64,000 bases of DNA, taken from positions 248,001-312,000 of the forward strand of contig JAINUG010000114.1 in assembly GCA_029706075.1 (NCBI GenBank). The letters are read 5' to 3'. Both the position numbers and the translations under genes were made by a program. Under the pieces are notes generated by a model that saw nothing but the letters and a program-made list of their open reading frames with translations, did no database searches and was not told the origin of the DNA. Position 1 is the stretch's first letter. Each line of letters begins with the position of its first letter. Below, one piece after another: positions 12,555 to 24,934 of the stretch. Source of the DNA: Aldrovandia affinis (taxonomy: Eukaryota > Chordata > Actinopteri > Notacanthiformes > Halosauridae).

Positions 12555-12760
12555 GATACAATACTCTCCAAAGTTATTCACACCCTTGATAAAGATGTAT
12601 AAAGGCTGTATAGATTACAGGTAATGTGCTTTATGACAACAAAAAAAATTGACAATTATATTTTATACAACTGATAATGTTGGTTGAACAATATCTCTCC
12701 AAAAAAAAATGTATTTTAAATACAAATACAATTTTAACCTAAATAAATAGTACTTTTGGC
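12555..12760 (+). mobile_element. Tc1-like terminal fragment
   Basis: Contains TTATTCACACCCTTGATAAA, matching the ends of the Tc1-like relic at 7574-8683, followed by AT-rich internal sequence. There is no second terminus and no transposase coding. It lies between the convergent 3' ends of dmtf1 and tmem243. Confidence 0.6.
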
Positions 12761-12949
12761 TTCATTTGCACACACATCTCATCAGGTTCAGCCTGGGCCA
12801 TGAAATGTTTTTTCCTGATTTTCCAGTTTGATCAATATTCTATTGACCATATTGTCAATTAAATGTCTTGCCGTGAATATGCATTACGTTTGCTGTATGT
12901 GTTTACATTAATGGTGACTAGCTTTAAATCCACACCACAACCATCCAAC

Positions 12950-13742
12950 ATGCATGTATTCTGTTTATTACAGAGGTTTTGAAATGACATTACAGTCATG
13001 TTCAGTCTGTAAAACCTCCAGTAAAACAAAATGACACCAAGTGCAATCATTTTCAGAAATCATAGGCAAATAAACATTCCTTTGTTTGCCGTATATTCAT
13101 ACAAGTGCTATGGTAAAAGGAATTAAATCTTCAAAAGGGAAAACATATTTTAAAATTCCACTGAGAAACTATTTGCAAGTTTGGAATGTACACATAGTTA
13201 TTTTGTATATATATTATATACATATAACCTTTTAAAAGTTTAAGCTGAAATATCCTTGGCTTTTCCCAGTCTCCACATGACTGTTGGCGTATATTAAACC
13301 CAATTTCATCGCTACCCAGTGATCCATTGGTTGATTATTCCAGAAAAGATCCTATTAACAATTGAGGAAATTATTCATTTTGTTGCCAAAAGTAACACCT
13401 CATAGCCCTACATTTTCTAACCCACAGTTAGAAAACGTGAGTAGTACTTTCTAAAAAGTTTAGATCACATGCCTGTCTGATTACACCTGAAATGTGGGGT
13501 ATTTTTCCACATGCCATATGAATACAGTACAGGCTCAGACTTCTAACCCGTATGCAAAATATGGCGGTACTTTCATACTTCCATATTTCAAATTGTTGTG
13601 GAGTGATCTTTGTCTTATGAAATGATCGTATTTCAGCAATAGGCTTCCACTTTTAACATTCTTTGTGCTCAAGTAAGGTACAATCTGTTCACGTAGGACA
13701 GCTTCTCATTTTGTGAGCAGTTTAAGGCATACTTGATGGAAT
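12950..13742 (-). other. Probable tmem243 3' UTR
   Basis: AT-rich, with no coding signal. A minus-strand AATAAA occurs at about 12962-12967 (plus strand TTTATT), which would end a transcript about 780 bases after the tmem243 stop. Placement is inferred from the signal and the convergent gene layout. Confidence 0.45.
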
Positions 13743-15165
13743 TCATTTCCCAACATCGTGAAAGTACAAGTTGGCACATATACACAACAAGACTATTGAA
13801 CATAGGATGTAGTAGATAAGGTTTCGGAATTTGGGCTCCAGGTCTCCTTGCCGATACCAGAATATCTGTGGAGAGAAAAATCATTCTTTTCATCAACCAC
13901 TGAGAAATGAAATACATTGTACATTATCACAATAAATAGTTTTTTGTGTTCGGCAAACAGTTTAAAAAGGTACATATGACTCAGAACTTTGTTAAATTAA
14001 AATAAAGAAGACTACTTACGAGAATCACAACTGCACCACATATCATTAAGATGCAGACGGTAAAGAAGATATTCAATGGTTTCGGAGGTAACGTGGGAAA
14101 GACAAAAGAGCTAATAATGGTAACCTGAAAAAGGAAAGAACAGGAAGTGAAACTTTCTTTATCCTTTGCATAACTGAGGGGTTTTATTTTGACATCTTTT
14201 TAAAAACTAGCCTTTGGAATACATCTCATTACTCCTCATATTATCATTCCTGCCTCTCTCATTCTCCCCCGTACCTAAAGTAACGAAGTGTCAATAAGCA
14301 TTGTGTTTGTTGGTAGGTAAACCAGTCAAATGGCCAACTAGCAAAATCCATTTTGTAAATGTGTTGAATTTCCATGGACCCTTCCTGGTTGCAGATACTA
14401 AAACAATATTTAAAAAAATGTTCAAAATAGAAAAAAAGATGGCTAAATTGGTCAAATAAAATGTATGATCCACTGAAGTACGCAAATAAGCAACTGAAAA
14501 AGCTTAAGGACCAACGATGATCTGTTTCATCAACACAATGACCAATGCCTTCCCAGTCAGAACTATGGCAAAACTGTAAGTCACATATACTTACTAGAAC
14601 TAGTAAAGATGCGAGTCCACCAACTACTAAGTTGACAATTCTATCCTGGAAAGAAAATGAAGGAAAATTGGACATGGTTGGATAAAAATATTTTAAAGTC
14701 GTCTTGACAGTAATTCTAGCCTCTGGAATAAGCATTCAGCTTGTATCTGGAGCTGTAGGGGACCACACATTTTATCAATGAGGAGAATCCAATTTCCTAT
14801 CCTATTAGCTTGCATCTATTCACTCAGCAGATTCATTTCTTTTTTCATCAAGCATGAGGGGTGGGGGATGCAATTTACAAGCTTTCTCATGAAGCATGTC
14901 TAACAGCAAAGTGTTGCCTTTTCCCCATCCAGGTCTTCACAAACATTTTTGAGAGTACACAAGCCTTAAAGCTGGCTTCCCATGATCTCACACCCTATAA
15001 GATCACTACTGTATATATAAGGTCTATAAGGCCATCCCGTTCCACAGCAGTGCATGACAGCCCAAGGAGAACAGAACCCATTCATACCCTGGCGGACGTC
15101 TCCCCGAACAGGGGCCTGTTATCCAATCCGCTTGTCCCATACGTCCGTGTCGTGAAATCGTCCAT
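13743..15165 (-). CDS. tmem243: Transmembrane protein 243
   Basis: A small conserved membrane protein whose molecular role is poorly known. Coding exons on the minus strand: 15088-15165 (start codon 15163-15165), 14595-14645, 14020-14124 and 13743-13865 (stop 13743-13745). These make 118 residues, the same length as human TMEM243. The start exon reads MDDFTTRTYGTSGLDNRPLF; the ATG is fixed by homology and exon phase. Three hydrophobic segments are visible at about residues 30-52, 60-82 and 92-112, separated by the conserved FPTLPPKPLN loop and the YRQGDLEPKFR loop; the protein ends FHDVGK. All donors and acceptors are canonical. The gene is convergent with dmtf1, as in human. Confidence 0.96.
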
Positions 15166-15199
15166 CTCCGCGTTTGCGCTGCGCGAGGCCTGTGAAAGG

Positions 15200-18100
15200 G
15201 GGCTCTCAGCAGCAACTTTCCCTCATGTAGACATCTACAACATGTGTCCGTTCCTCCAAAGAGAAAAGCATTCCTCCATGACCCAAGGGCCAGATGTACC
15301 GAGAGGGGATGTGGAGAGGGAGGGCTTTAGCTGCTGTTCATTGTTCTTCTGGATTAATTTCCTGAGAGGGTCAAGGAAGCAGAGCATACCACTTTATAAC
15401 TGTATGATAACTGATATCATACAATATCACTGAAAGCAGATCACAACAGAATTGATTAAGCAGATTTGAAAATCACCATTGACTCATTCTGATTCAAAAG
15501 CAACACAACTAGCTGAGTGAATAAAACACTTTACTCAACATTCTATCCTGCTTTGTCTGTAACCTGAAACAATGCTGTTCAACTAGAAGGCAATATATAT
15601 TTTTGATATGTTTTTTTTATGCATGTTTAAAATATTTAGTTCCTTTTCATCAAATTATGCACAAAATATTCAAAACATGCATAAAAATGCACCACCGAGA
15701 TACTGAACCCAAGAAACCAGCTAAGGTCAGTTAACTGTGCAATCAACCCCTTTAACTGATCAATTAAGTACCAGTAACAATAACCAGCATACCCTGCTGG
15801 ATGCCCATACCTTAAGGACTGGATTTGAGGAACCCTGATATACTGTATCAGTGTTATGCCAAAGGTTGTACACCCATACAAGTAAACTATATATAAGCAT
15901 ATTCCAAGGAATAGTCTAACCCAAAAACCCTGTCTGTCAGTCTTCCTAATTATCATTTAAAAGCATTCCACCCATTGCATTAGCATAGGTGAATGGTGAG
16001 GGGGAATACAATCTCAAATTACTTTTAATTTACTGAGAAACACTCAGCATATGCATGCCTTTTACGGTACCCATTTCAATCAGTGTTTTTTTCGATTGTT
16101 TCAAAGTGTGGCTTGGAAAATACTTCCATTTGCCATGTAAGTAGGTAAAAACAGACCGATAACACTAGTTTACTGGCTTGACGGCAGTCAGACATGCATG
16201 GGGATGGCAGAGTTTGCCTTTTGATCCTGTGCTGGTCATGTGCTCTGCACCATATTTCCTGCATCAAGAGCTTAAAACCATAAACGTATGATAAATTGAA
16301 CAAAGGACTACATTAAACAACGTGACCCAAGGCACAATTACAACATGGCCTTGTGATAGTTAAGCCAAATATTTAAAATAAAAACAATGGGTGTGTGATC
16401 AGTCATATGAACGTGTAATGTGAACAGAGAACAAAATGATTTCGTTTTAATGTTAACGATTAACCAGCAATCACCAAAATATAAAACAATTATTTGAACG
16501 TGGGTGAATAAAATGTGAGTTAGTTTTAGAAATAAGGAAGACGAGTGCATGTAATACCCGGAATACAGTCCAGTGTAGTATTTGAATTATCATAGCTCCA
16601 AACAATTTGAATATTTTTTCCTATATAACGCTATAACATGTAACGTTACAACTCCAATAATGATGTTTAATAAGGATAGCGGTCTGTGACTACAGCTTGG
16701 TGACAGGAAGAGTACAAATGGTTGCACTCGGATTTAAATCAGGCAACGTTAGCTATAAATACGTTACGGTACAATTCTCCTGTTATTTAAACTGCAAGAA
16801 TAACAAGAGCGTGAGGAGGGTTTTTTGTAAAAATAGGAGAAAATGAATTATAACAACTGTTGCAGTCAAATGTCTTAGCTTGCTACCCTCTAGGTTCGTT
16901 GTGAACATTTATTTTAAAGGCATTGTGTTTTAAAACTACTATAGTCAAAGGCAGATATTGTGGGAAATGGCTTTAGTTTATCTGCTACTAGCGATTAATA
17001 CTATTCATTTGTCGTGCTAGATAGCTTGCTGACCTGATTAGCTATCCAGCAAACTGAAGTTAGCTATATCGCAACGTCAGTGTTCAGTTAGCTTGCTGGC
17101 TAAAGTTGGCGACCTCTGCCCTGGTTGACTCTCGAGACAGCAAGCTCACGTTGGGATCAATAATGCTAGGCGGTAGGCTTGACAACACATTCTACTCCCA
17201 TTAACAGTCGACTCTTCGCTAACTAAAACAGAACAAGGTCACCACCAATGTTTTGTAAAGTTAACTAGCATTAGCTAGAAAGCGCTGTGTTTGAGTATCA
17301 CTTTGTAATATGAAGCGCCTAGTGTGGTAATAGCAAGCCATCAATGATGACCAAAAGGCCAACAGCACATCTGACAGTAACTAGCTAACGATAGCTAAGT
17401 TACACACGAGACAGACACTGTCTTGGCCGCACAAAAATAGTAACATTGACGTTACAGCAAAAACTACATTAAACTGGTTCCTTAACTAGTTCCTCGAACA
17501 TAGCTACGATCGATCTTAATTTAGTTTATAACTGATTCATAAAATAAACTCACATACGCAACGTCTGGCAAAACTATTGCTAGCAAGCTAACCCGTATAA
17601 GTACTCAACCGAAAATAGCTAGCTAATTTAAAAGTTATCAAGCGAACTCGCGAGACAGCTAGGTTACCAGGCGAACAGCTTTCGTGTCGCTGAGACTGGG
17701 GAAAGACATACAGCAAAATGACAATCAACTCACCAAATAAAATAAGTATAACGTTACCTAGGTAGCGTAGCTATCTTATATTCACATCTAGCTGCTCGTA
17801 GCGCTAACTAGCGTTATTTGGATCGGCACAACTTAGCTGCTGCCTTGCTAACTATCGAACACTGATTCAGGTCAAAGGTTAGAGCGGAGCGCTTTTAAAG
17901 GGGATGTTCACAAAAGGTCATTTTCGGCGAAAAAAGTTATCGTGAATAGAACTAATATTACCGTTACAAAATGTCAAAGAAAAAGGTGTGTGCTCCCCAT
18001 GAATGATGTACTTATTATAAAACAGCAAACAGTTCATGAGCCAAATATTTTCTGGAAAATTCTCAATTTAATCTTGTGTTTGAGTCTTTGCAATATACGC

Positions 18101-19336
18101 ATATACACCTTTCGATATGAAGCGCATATCCTCGCATCTTCTAGTCTTCTGAATACTACACTGTCACACTGCCTTAAAATAATATACCTTGAATTTTGCT
18201 TTGGGCAAACTGGCAAAGGATACCAAGTACATTCATTGTGACATTGTATTGTGTGAATAAATTAGGATGGTCCAGTCAAAGACGAAACAGATACTGAATG
18301 CATTGCTTAAGGTATACATCATAGTCGACCTTTAGCATTATTAGAATATTATGTGTATTGCACCTTCTGATCAGTCCATGCACCACAACCTGACAAATGG
18401 ACAAACCGCCTGTCTTCAAACACAGGACTTGTATGTCCATTTTACACTCAAATGATGTAGGGAAAATACAGTAGTACTTAAGGACACTTGTACAGTACAG
18501 TAGCTGCATAAGCATAAAACAACATAGACCTGATGCAATTTGTGAGAGAATATTCATATCATCCTCCTCTCAATGTATTCCATTATTAAACCAAATAAAC
18601 CAACACCATGAACACACTCACACAAGTTTGATGGACCTAATAGTAAATAGTTTCCCCTTAGTGTATGTAAAAACCCTGCTGTCTGGTCAAAATGAATAAT
18701 CAAATACCACCAAAACAAACAATAATATCACTGTGTCTTTTTAAATAAATACTTAACTGTTACTTTACTGCCCTGGTGTAAAGGGGTAACCCACCTGATA
18801 ACTGCAAATCCAGTGGTGATGGTGGGTTCGCTGTGGAATATTAATAAACAATAGATCTCCCAGTCTCTTTTGCAAAGGTTAAAGAAGCACCAATTAAAGT
18901 AGCAAAACTCTTATTTCTGGTAAGTGAAGAAACAATAACCATCACAGCAGCAGGTTTGTGATTTAAGCCATTGTGCCAAAGTTTTGGTTTAATCCCAGAC
19001 TAAAGCTGAATAAACCTCCTACTGATATCACATGATAAATGTGTGACAGTCTTTAGCACACAGCTTGCCTTAAGGCCTCTTTAGGCTCCTTACATTCGAG
19101 TATGAAACACATTACCGGTGATAGTTATGTTTCACAATGTTTATTACTATAAATTATACCACGTGTTTTGTTAGTTAAAAAAGAAAAGAAAACTAAAACA
19201 AGACACACTTTAAGTTTCCTTTTCACTTACATAAATCATTCCCAGGCCGTTGATTTCTCCATAAGTACTATAGCTAGAGTGCCTAAATAAGGGCATTCTA
19301 AATGTATTTGCAAGAACCCTGGTGAAAACACATGGT
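15200..19336. other. Intergenic region upstream of tmem243, with TAGCTA-rich tract
   Basis: I see no protein-coding exon. The stretch 16980-17850 is rich in TTAGCTAGC-like words and CpG (for example TAGCTAACGATAGCTAAG near 17382), and may be the tmem243 promoter with a non-coding first exon. The rest (18000-19330) is AT-rich and leads into the meig1 3' UTR. The only open frames are short and unlike any family I know. Confidence 0.5.
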
Positions 19337-20018
19337 TTAGTATGCGTATACTTTCACTTTATGTACATCTCTATCCTCACATTCCCTTTTTCTGTTGTAG
19401 TAATAGAATGTGTTATCTCGTCGCTGTAGCTTTTTCACAAAGCCAGTTTCAGGCCACCGGTCAATCTGAAATGAAAATTAAATCGCGTTACTCGCAAACT
19501 CAACAGCAAACAATAACGTAAATCAAAATGATACTGTTGATATAATCGTTAGTGCTATTGCTATTGTTATCAATTAGTTGGGTAGCAGATGTACTTTTAC
19601 TCTAGATACTTAAAAAGCTTGTATTTTACACGTCAAATTACATAGCAGGACATTTCCGGCAATTCAATTTAAGTGCAATAAAACATTGGGCCATGTTAAG
19701 AAATAGTACATCACGACTCAAAAGCATAACAAATAATGAAATAAAAGAAATGACAAAAAAATAAACAAATAATACGTTTCCTTGTGTGTGATTAGATAGA
19801 TAACATGCTTAACTGTTTGTATGTTAACTAGTATACAGCAAAGAAATATAGGTTTTTATCATCATTACCAGATCAACTTGTTTGATTTGTTTGTACTCCA
19901 GTTCGTCCCTATAGCCCGCTTGTTGAAATCTGTAGAGATTTTCCACCTCATTCGTCCACTGCTTCGCATGGCTGATGGATTTTGGTCTGGCGGAACGTAG
20001 ATATGAGGCACAGTTCAT
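19337..20018 (-). CDS. meig1: Meiosis expressed gene 1 protein
   Basis: A small spermatid protein; in mouse MEIG1 partners PACRG at the manchette and is needed to build sperm tails. Two coding exons on the minus strand: 19869-20018 (start 20016-20018) and 19337-19465 (stop 19337-19339), giving 92 residues against 88 in human. Diagnostic segments are [20 protein letters not shown] and [15 protein letters not shown] in exon 1, and [20 protein letters not shown] with a VHKVKVYAY end in exon 2. The acceptor before the ATG exon (about 20032) implies an upstream non-coding 5' exon. A CA microsatellite and an RFX-type X-box lie upstream. Confidence 0.95.
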
Positions 20019-20116
20019 GTTGCTCAAGGAACTAAAGGAGAAATAAATAGATTCATTGTATAGAAAGAGTCGCAAGAGCTAAGTGAAGCATACAGAACAA
20101 CTGATTTCTAGTCACA

Positions 20117-20118
<2 letters not shown>

Positions 20119-20176
<58 letters not shown>
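20119..20176. repeat. (CA)n microsatellite
   Basis: An almost pure CA dinucleotide tract of about 58 bp just upstream of the meig1 coding start, in its 5' intron or leader. Confidence 0.97.
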
Positions 20177-20178
<2 letters not shown>

Positions 20179-20539
20179 CTAAAGTTACAAGTTATCAATA
20201 CGATATAATATAGCTTAACGTATATACATATACATGTAAAATTATTACATTCTAAAACTACATAGATAACAAAAAACGAACGTTAGCAAACCTGCTAATC
20301 AATCATTTCTGCAACAGACACATTAAAACATACACGACAAAAAAGATACTTATTTCCACAAAATTCTTGAAGTAGAGATAAAATAATTACTATTAGTTCG
20401 CTACTTAACTTACAATATGTATAAAAAGTATGATCGTAGGCTAATGTTATATGGTTTAGTAACACAACAGGTCGCAGAACACGTAGCTAGCTCCAAAACG
20501 TTTTCATTTGTTTTCAAAAAAAGTGGCTACTGGTCCTGG

Positions 20540-20552
20540 GTTTCCTAGCAAC
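20540..20552 (-). promoter_or_regulatory. RFX-type X-box upstream of meig1
   Basis: GTTTCCTAGCAAC contains two opposed RFX half sites (GTTTCC and AGCAAC) with a 1-bp spacer. A further GGCAAC half site follows at 20554-20559. It lies about 520 bp upstream of the meig1 ATG, where a non-coding first exon and promoter would be expected. RFX factors drive ciliary and spermatid genes. The match is read from sequence; function is inferred. Confidence 0.55.
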
Positions 20553-20599
20553 CGGCAACGCGGAAAAGGAGAAAAAGATGCTTCTGCTTGACTCTCAAA

Positions 20600-22110
20600 A
20601 TCCAGCGTTAAACTTGGCAAAAAGCCAGAGATTTAAGAGTTGTGAGGTTATGAGGTTTCCAGCATCTCTGTATAATATAGTTAATGTAGAGAAAATGGAG
20701 TGCATTCAATGGTGTTATAAATCTTATGACACACAAAACACCGTCCATGTTCTATTAGCAATGCATTTAGCCTCCTATCCACTAGATGTCAGACATTTTT
20801 TTTATTCCCACAACCCGCCTCCGATTAACTCTTTACTCAGTTATATAAATTGATAATGAGAGTAATTCCTTTGTTTGTGCATGAGAAACCAGTTAACAAA
20901 CGAAATGGTTGGCTACTTTACCGAACAAATGTACACAGACATGTGTTTCTCCACGGGAGTATTTCCGCATAAGAAGAATTCGCTAGCTATTAATCTCTAG
21001 ATGATGACTTTTTGTGGGGGAAAAGGTGATTTTCACGTGTTATTTCATGTTCTTTTTACGATCGCTGCATATCCACAGTCTTTTTCATTGTATTGCATAA
21101 AGTTTGATCTATCTTCGGTCTTGTTCAAAAGTGTATTCTCCCCCAGAATGCATATTTCGAGCAGAAGCGAGGACACGCGTGCTGGTATGCAACATTATGA
21201 AATTTTTGGACAGGTCCCATAGCACTTTCAAAATGAGCCTAAACTATAAAGGGATTGATAGTGGGGGGGGACACTAACCTTTTCTTTCCCAGTGTTACAG
21301 GTATGATATGCAGACGCCTGCAATGATGTCTATTGCCGTTTTACTGCACTGATCTTGTGCGCTAACTATGATTGTTCTTACCTTGTATTAATGCACATCT
21401 TGTAAGTCGCTCTGGATAAGAGCGTCTGCTAAATGCTTAAAATGTAAATGTATTTTGTTTTTGCACGACACAAGTTATTTCATGCGAACGTTTCCCCCCA
21501 AGTTATGCCATACAGTATTGTACCACACGGTGGTAACGTTAGTAAGTCCATGAAGGGTACATGCACTAACGTTAACCTCTGGATCAGCTCTTCCCAATGT
21601 CCAACACACCAGCAGGTTTGTCACTTACACATGATCACTTTGACCTGATATGCACCTTTAACCTTTTCACAAATGCACTAGTGGCCTGTGGGTTGGTTTC
21701 ATCATTCAGTTGGTGCTGTTGAGATTGCATTGCACACTGTACTTTAATACTGTTTGGTACAGTTACAGTTCACTCAGGTAACCTCCATTCAGATTCTGAA
21801 GTATTGCTTATGCAAATAATTACCAAATTTACAAGGTGTTTTAATTTAGGCACTGTACCCATAATTGTTTAAATGTTACCATGTGTAGAGTAGCCATATT
21901 GATGTGTAAAGTAATCTAAAAAGTCAAGTGTTTATTTATAAAATTCTCCCCTTTTCCCCTTCAAAGGAGAGGAAATTGTGCCTCACCGCTGTGCCACTCT
22001 CACCCACCTAAGCAGATCTACAGTTGAAGTGTGCGCCCTCCTCCAATGCACTCACCTATATGTCAGTGACCGATCTTAAGTACAAATACACATAATATTA
22101 AATGAGACAG
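20600..22110. other. Intergenic region between meig1 and bend7-like
   Basis: Apart from the SINE-like copy at 21271-21450, I see no convincing gene. A 91-residue plus-strand frame at 20578-20853 begins 25 bp past the X-box cluster but has no recognisable domain. Confidence 0.5.
21271..21450 (+). mobile_element. SINE-like repeat, copy 2
   Basis: Near-identical to 3318-3505, starting ACACTAACCTTTTCTTTCCC and carrying the GTAAGTCGCTCTGGATAAG tail. A run of eight G residues precedes it. The high similarity suggests recent spread of this family. Confidence 0.72.
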
Positions 22111-22119
22111 CATTTACCT

Positions 22120-22953
22120 AAAACAATGAGTGTTTTATTCAGATGGTAATAAAGTAATGATCTAATCATTTTAAATGACAAGGGGTAATGTTGGTACACT
22201 ATTATTAATATAATACTTTATACATGTTTAATCACAAAAAAAGATTTTGGCCCTGTTTCCATACAAGAAAACCCCCACAAAAATAGGTTAATCTTAATCT
22301 TAACCATACATTTCATAATCAAGCTCTAAACAAGTTAAAAAAAACATAAAGTAAACCCCTGTGCAAATTTAACTTCTGTTCAGAGAGGACTGCCATTCTT
22401 CTGTATCCTAAATCAATCAATCAATCAATAAATAACTTTAGAAGGAAACCATACGCTATGACTTCAAGCCTACTGATGAATAAGGGTCACAGTGACATAA
22501 ACAAGCAATGAACAATTAAACAAAAATGTTTTGGTTAGTTCACTAGCCCAAGTCATAAAAAATGTAAGTGCATCAAGGTTAGGGTCATGTTTGTAATAAT
22601 ACTGAAACATTCATCTGAAGACATATTTCTAAATAGAAATAATACACTTCTATCTTAATTCTGTTTTTATGTTAAAAGTATATAGTTACATATAATGTTA
22701 ATAGTTATACACATAGGCGGAGGGTGAACCAACTGCAGGGTAAAGCTATGAAGTCTAGGCGCATGCGCATTATATATTGACCAATAGATGGCAGTGTGCA
22801 GCAATGGATTTCAGTGGTAATGGAGTCTGGACCAAAGGGCTGATGGGGTTGTTCTTCAGGAAACCTCCACACCCAAGTAAAAAATGGATTTGAATGGGCA
22901 AGCAGTCACAAACAACATCACATTTGAGAACATTCTGTGAAAGCAAATCAGAT
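22120..22953 (-). other. Probable 3' UTR of the bend7-like gene
   Basis: No coding signal. A minus-strand AATAAA at about 22132-22138 could end the transcript. Includes a short (AATC)n tract near 22410. Confidence 0.35.
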
Positions 22954-24934
22954 TTACCAAACTAGCTTCCCTAGAAATACTATCTTTTCAACAATCATGG
23001 AGCAAATGTGCCTTGCAGAAACATCTTTCTCAATGGCAGCCATGACATTTTGTTCTGTCTTCTGAAAGTCAGAGCCTGTAGCACAGAAGATAATTACTGT
23101 AAGTACAACTGTCTTTCTTTCATCATTTCCTGCAGTGCAAAATGATGAGTAAAACAATATAGTAATGGTGCAGATGTGTTACCTGTAGGTAGAACCCATT
23201 CCTTCCTGTCCTCAGAACAGTGAAAATCTCCAACTGGATTAAAAACAGTTGTCAGTCAGGATTCTACATTAAAGGCCATCTAATGTACATTACAATAAGA
23301 ACACAGCACAGAAAAGGACATCAGCGAGCTGTGTATACATATAAATAAATTAATAACAACCAACAACAAAAGTAACAGTAACAATGTAATGACTGAAAGT
23401 GCTGGGTGAGGGAGCATTCTTAATGATGCTGTACTCCTGTCTATAATGATTGCACCAGTGTTTGTGCATGTGTGAATGCGTTTTGGCATTGTGGAGCCCT
23501 TAAAAAAAAAAAAAAAATTCTGGGACTGTCATGTGGCTCATCCTACTAAAGCATTGGCTTTCAGTGTATCGATGCCCCCTAATGTCTGATTGGAAATAGT
23601 AGGTTGCATTGCTGTAGGACAGCACATAATTGGCCCAGAGAGGGAGGGTTAAAATTGGCAGGATGTCTTCCGGGGCAGGTCAAGTTAATAGATGACTTGG
23701 TAAATGTATAGTCTAATAAAAAAAATCCTATGCTAAATCACTGTTTCCTCAAGGATGATTTAATAGAGGAGCTGCTGGACCATAGTAAGGCAGTGAGGAG
23801 AGAGAGGTTTTGTGAACCCCATAATTGCTGGAACATAATAGCGTGTCCTCAATCATGGCTTGTATTAACCAATCAAAAGACTGCTCTCCTCAGCAGAAAA
23901 CCACGATTTGTTCAAATTAGTGAGTCCCTGAAAGCACATGATAACTCCCCCAGCAGGCTGGACAAGTTGCTAGCAGAGCTACTGATTCACATTGCTGCTG
24001 TTGCTCTGCAATTTCTCCTGGCTCCACACCCCAGGCAATCAGTTTACTGACAGGAGGCCACTCTTGTAAATAATTAATGACAAGGATCTGCACTCACATT
24101 TTCTTCCATAATGATAAAGCAGAACAGAACATTGTACTGTTCTGAATTCTCTTCATATACCAAAATGTCACCACCAGTGTACACAATAATCAGAAGAACT
24201 GCCCATCGGAAATGTTTATATTCTCTGCAATGTCTGAACCTTCTCACCAATTTGTGAAATGGCAGATTTCAATCAATATGTCATTCATTAGTTTACACTG
24301 GTTGTAAACCAGAGGCATGCAATCACTGTGTATAGTAGTGTCGATTCAAACTGTTCACCCTGTTCATACTAATTGGGCATATAGATCAGTTTAAAATAAA
24401 ATAGGCAGACTGGGTTGAAAAACAAATCTGGAACTATGGCTTTGAGACAGGTTGCAAAATGGGTGACTAGAGCCTTTGTAATCCCCCGCCCCCCCCAAAC
24501 AGTTCATGCTAGTGTGTAAACTCAATGCTGTGCTCCTGAGATAATTAGAAAGCACAAAGGACAGAGCGTTGGTTAGCTGTAAATGGCAGGGGGACGAGAA
24601 AAGCGAATTGTCTGACATTTCAGGAGCCAGAGATGGCTGTCGGAATGTCAAATATTCCGATGGATAAGCATGGTGCAGATTGATGGGCTGTTAAAGGCCA
24701 ATCAAGCTGAAGGTGGTTTAGCAAAGGATGCCGGGAGGATGTAGCATTGGTCTATCCATTTGGTTGAGCTGAAATATCGAACAATACACAGTTGAGTACC
24801 AGGACAGGGAGAGGATTTTAACATGATAGGATGCGCATCTAAAGAGCCATACAAAAGCTAAAGTGATAAATATGTTGTGCTGATCTTTTGAAATCTTAAT
24901 TTTGTTACTGTTATTACACAGTGCATCATCAATC

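Noticed and set aside
14861-15433. 190-residue plus-strand frame
   Set aside because: Covers the tmem243 first coding exon on the opposite strand; a shadow.
20578-20853. 91-residue plus-strand frame next to the X-box
   Set aside because: No domain, no splice support and ordinary composition; a divergent transcript is possible but not supported.
23730-24050. 106-residue plus-strand frame
   Set aside because: No recognisable family and no splice context; likely chance within a bend7 intron.
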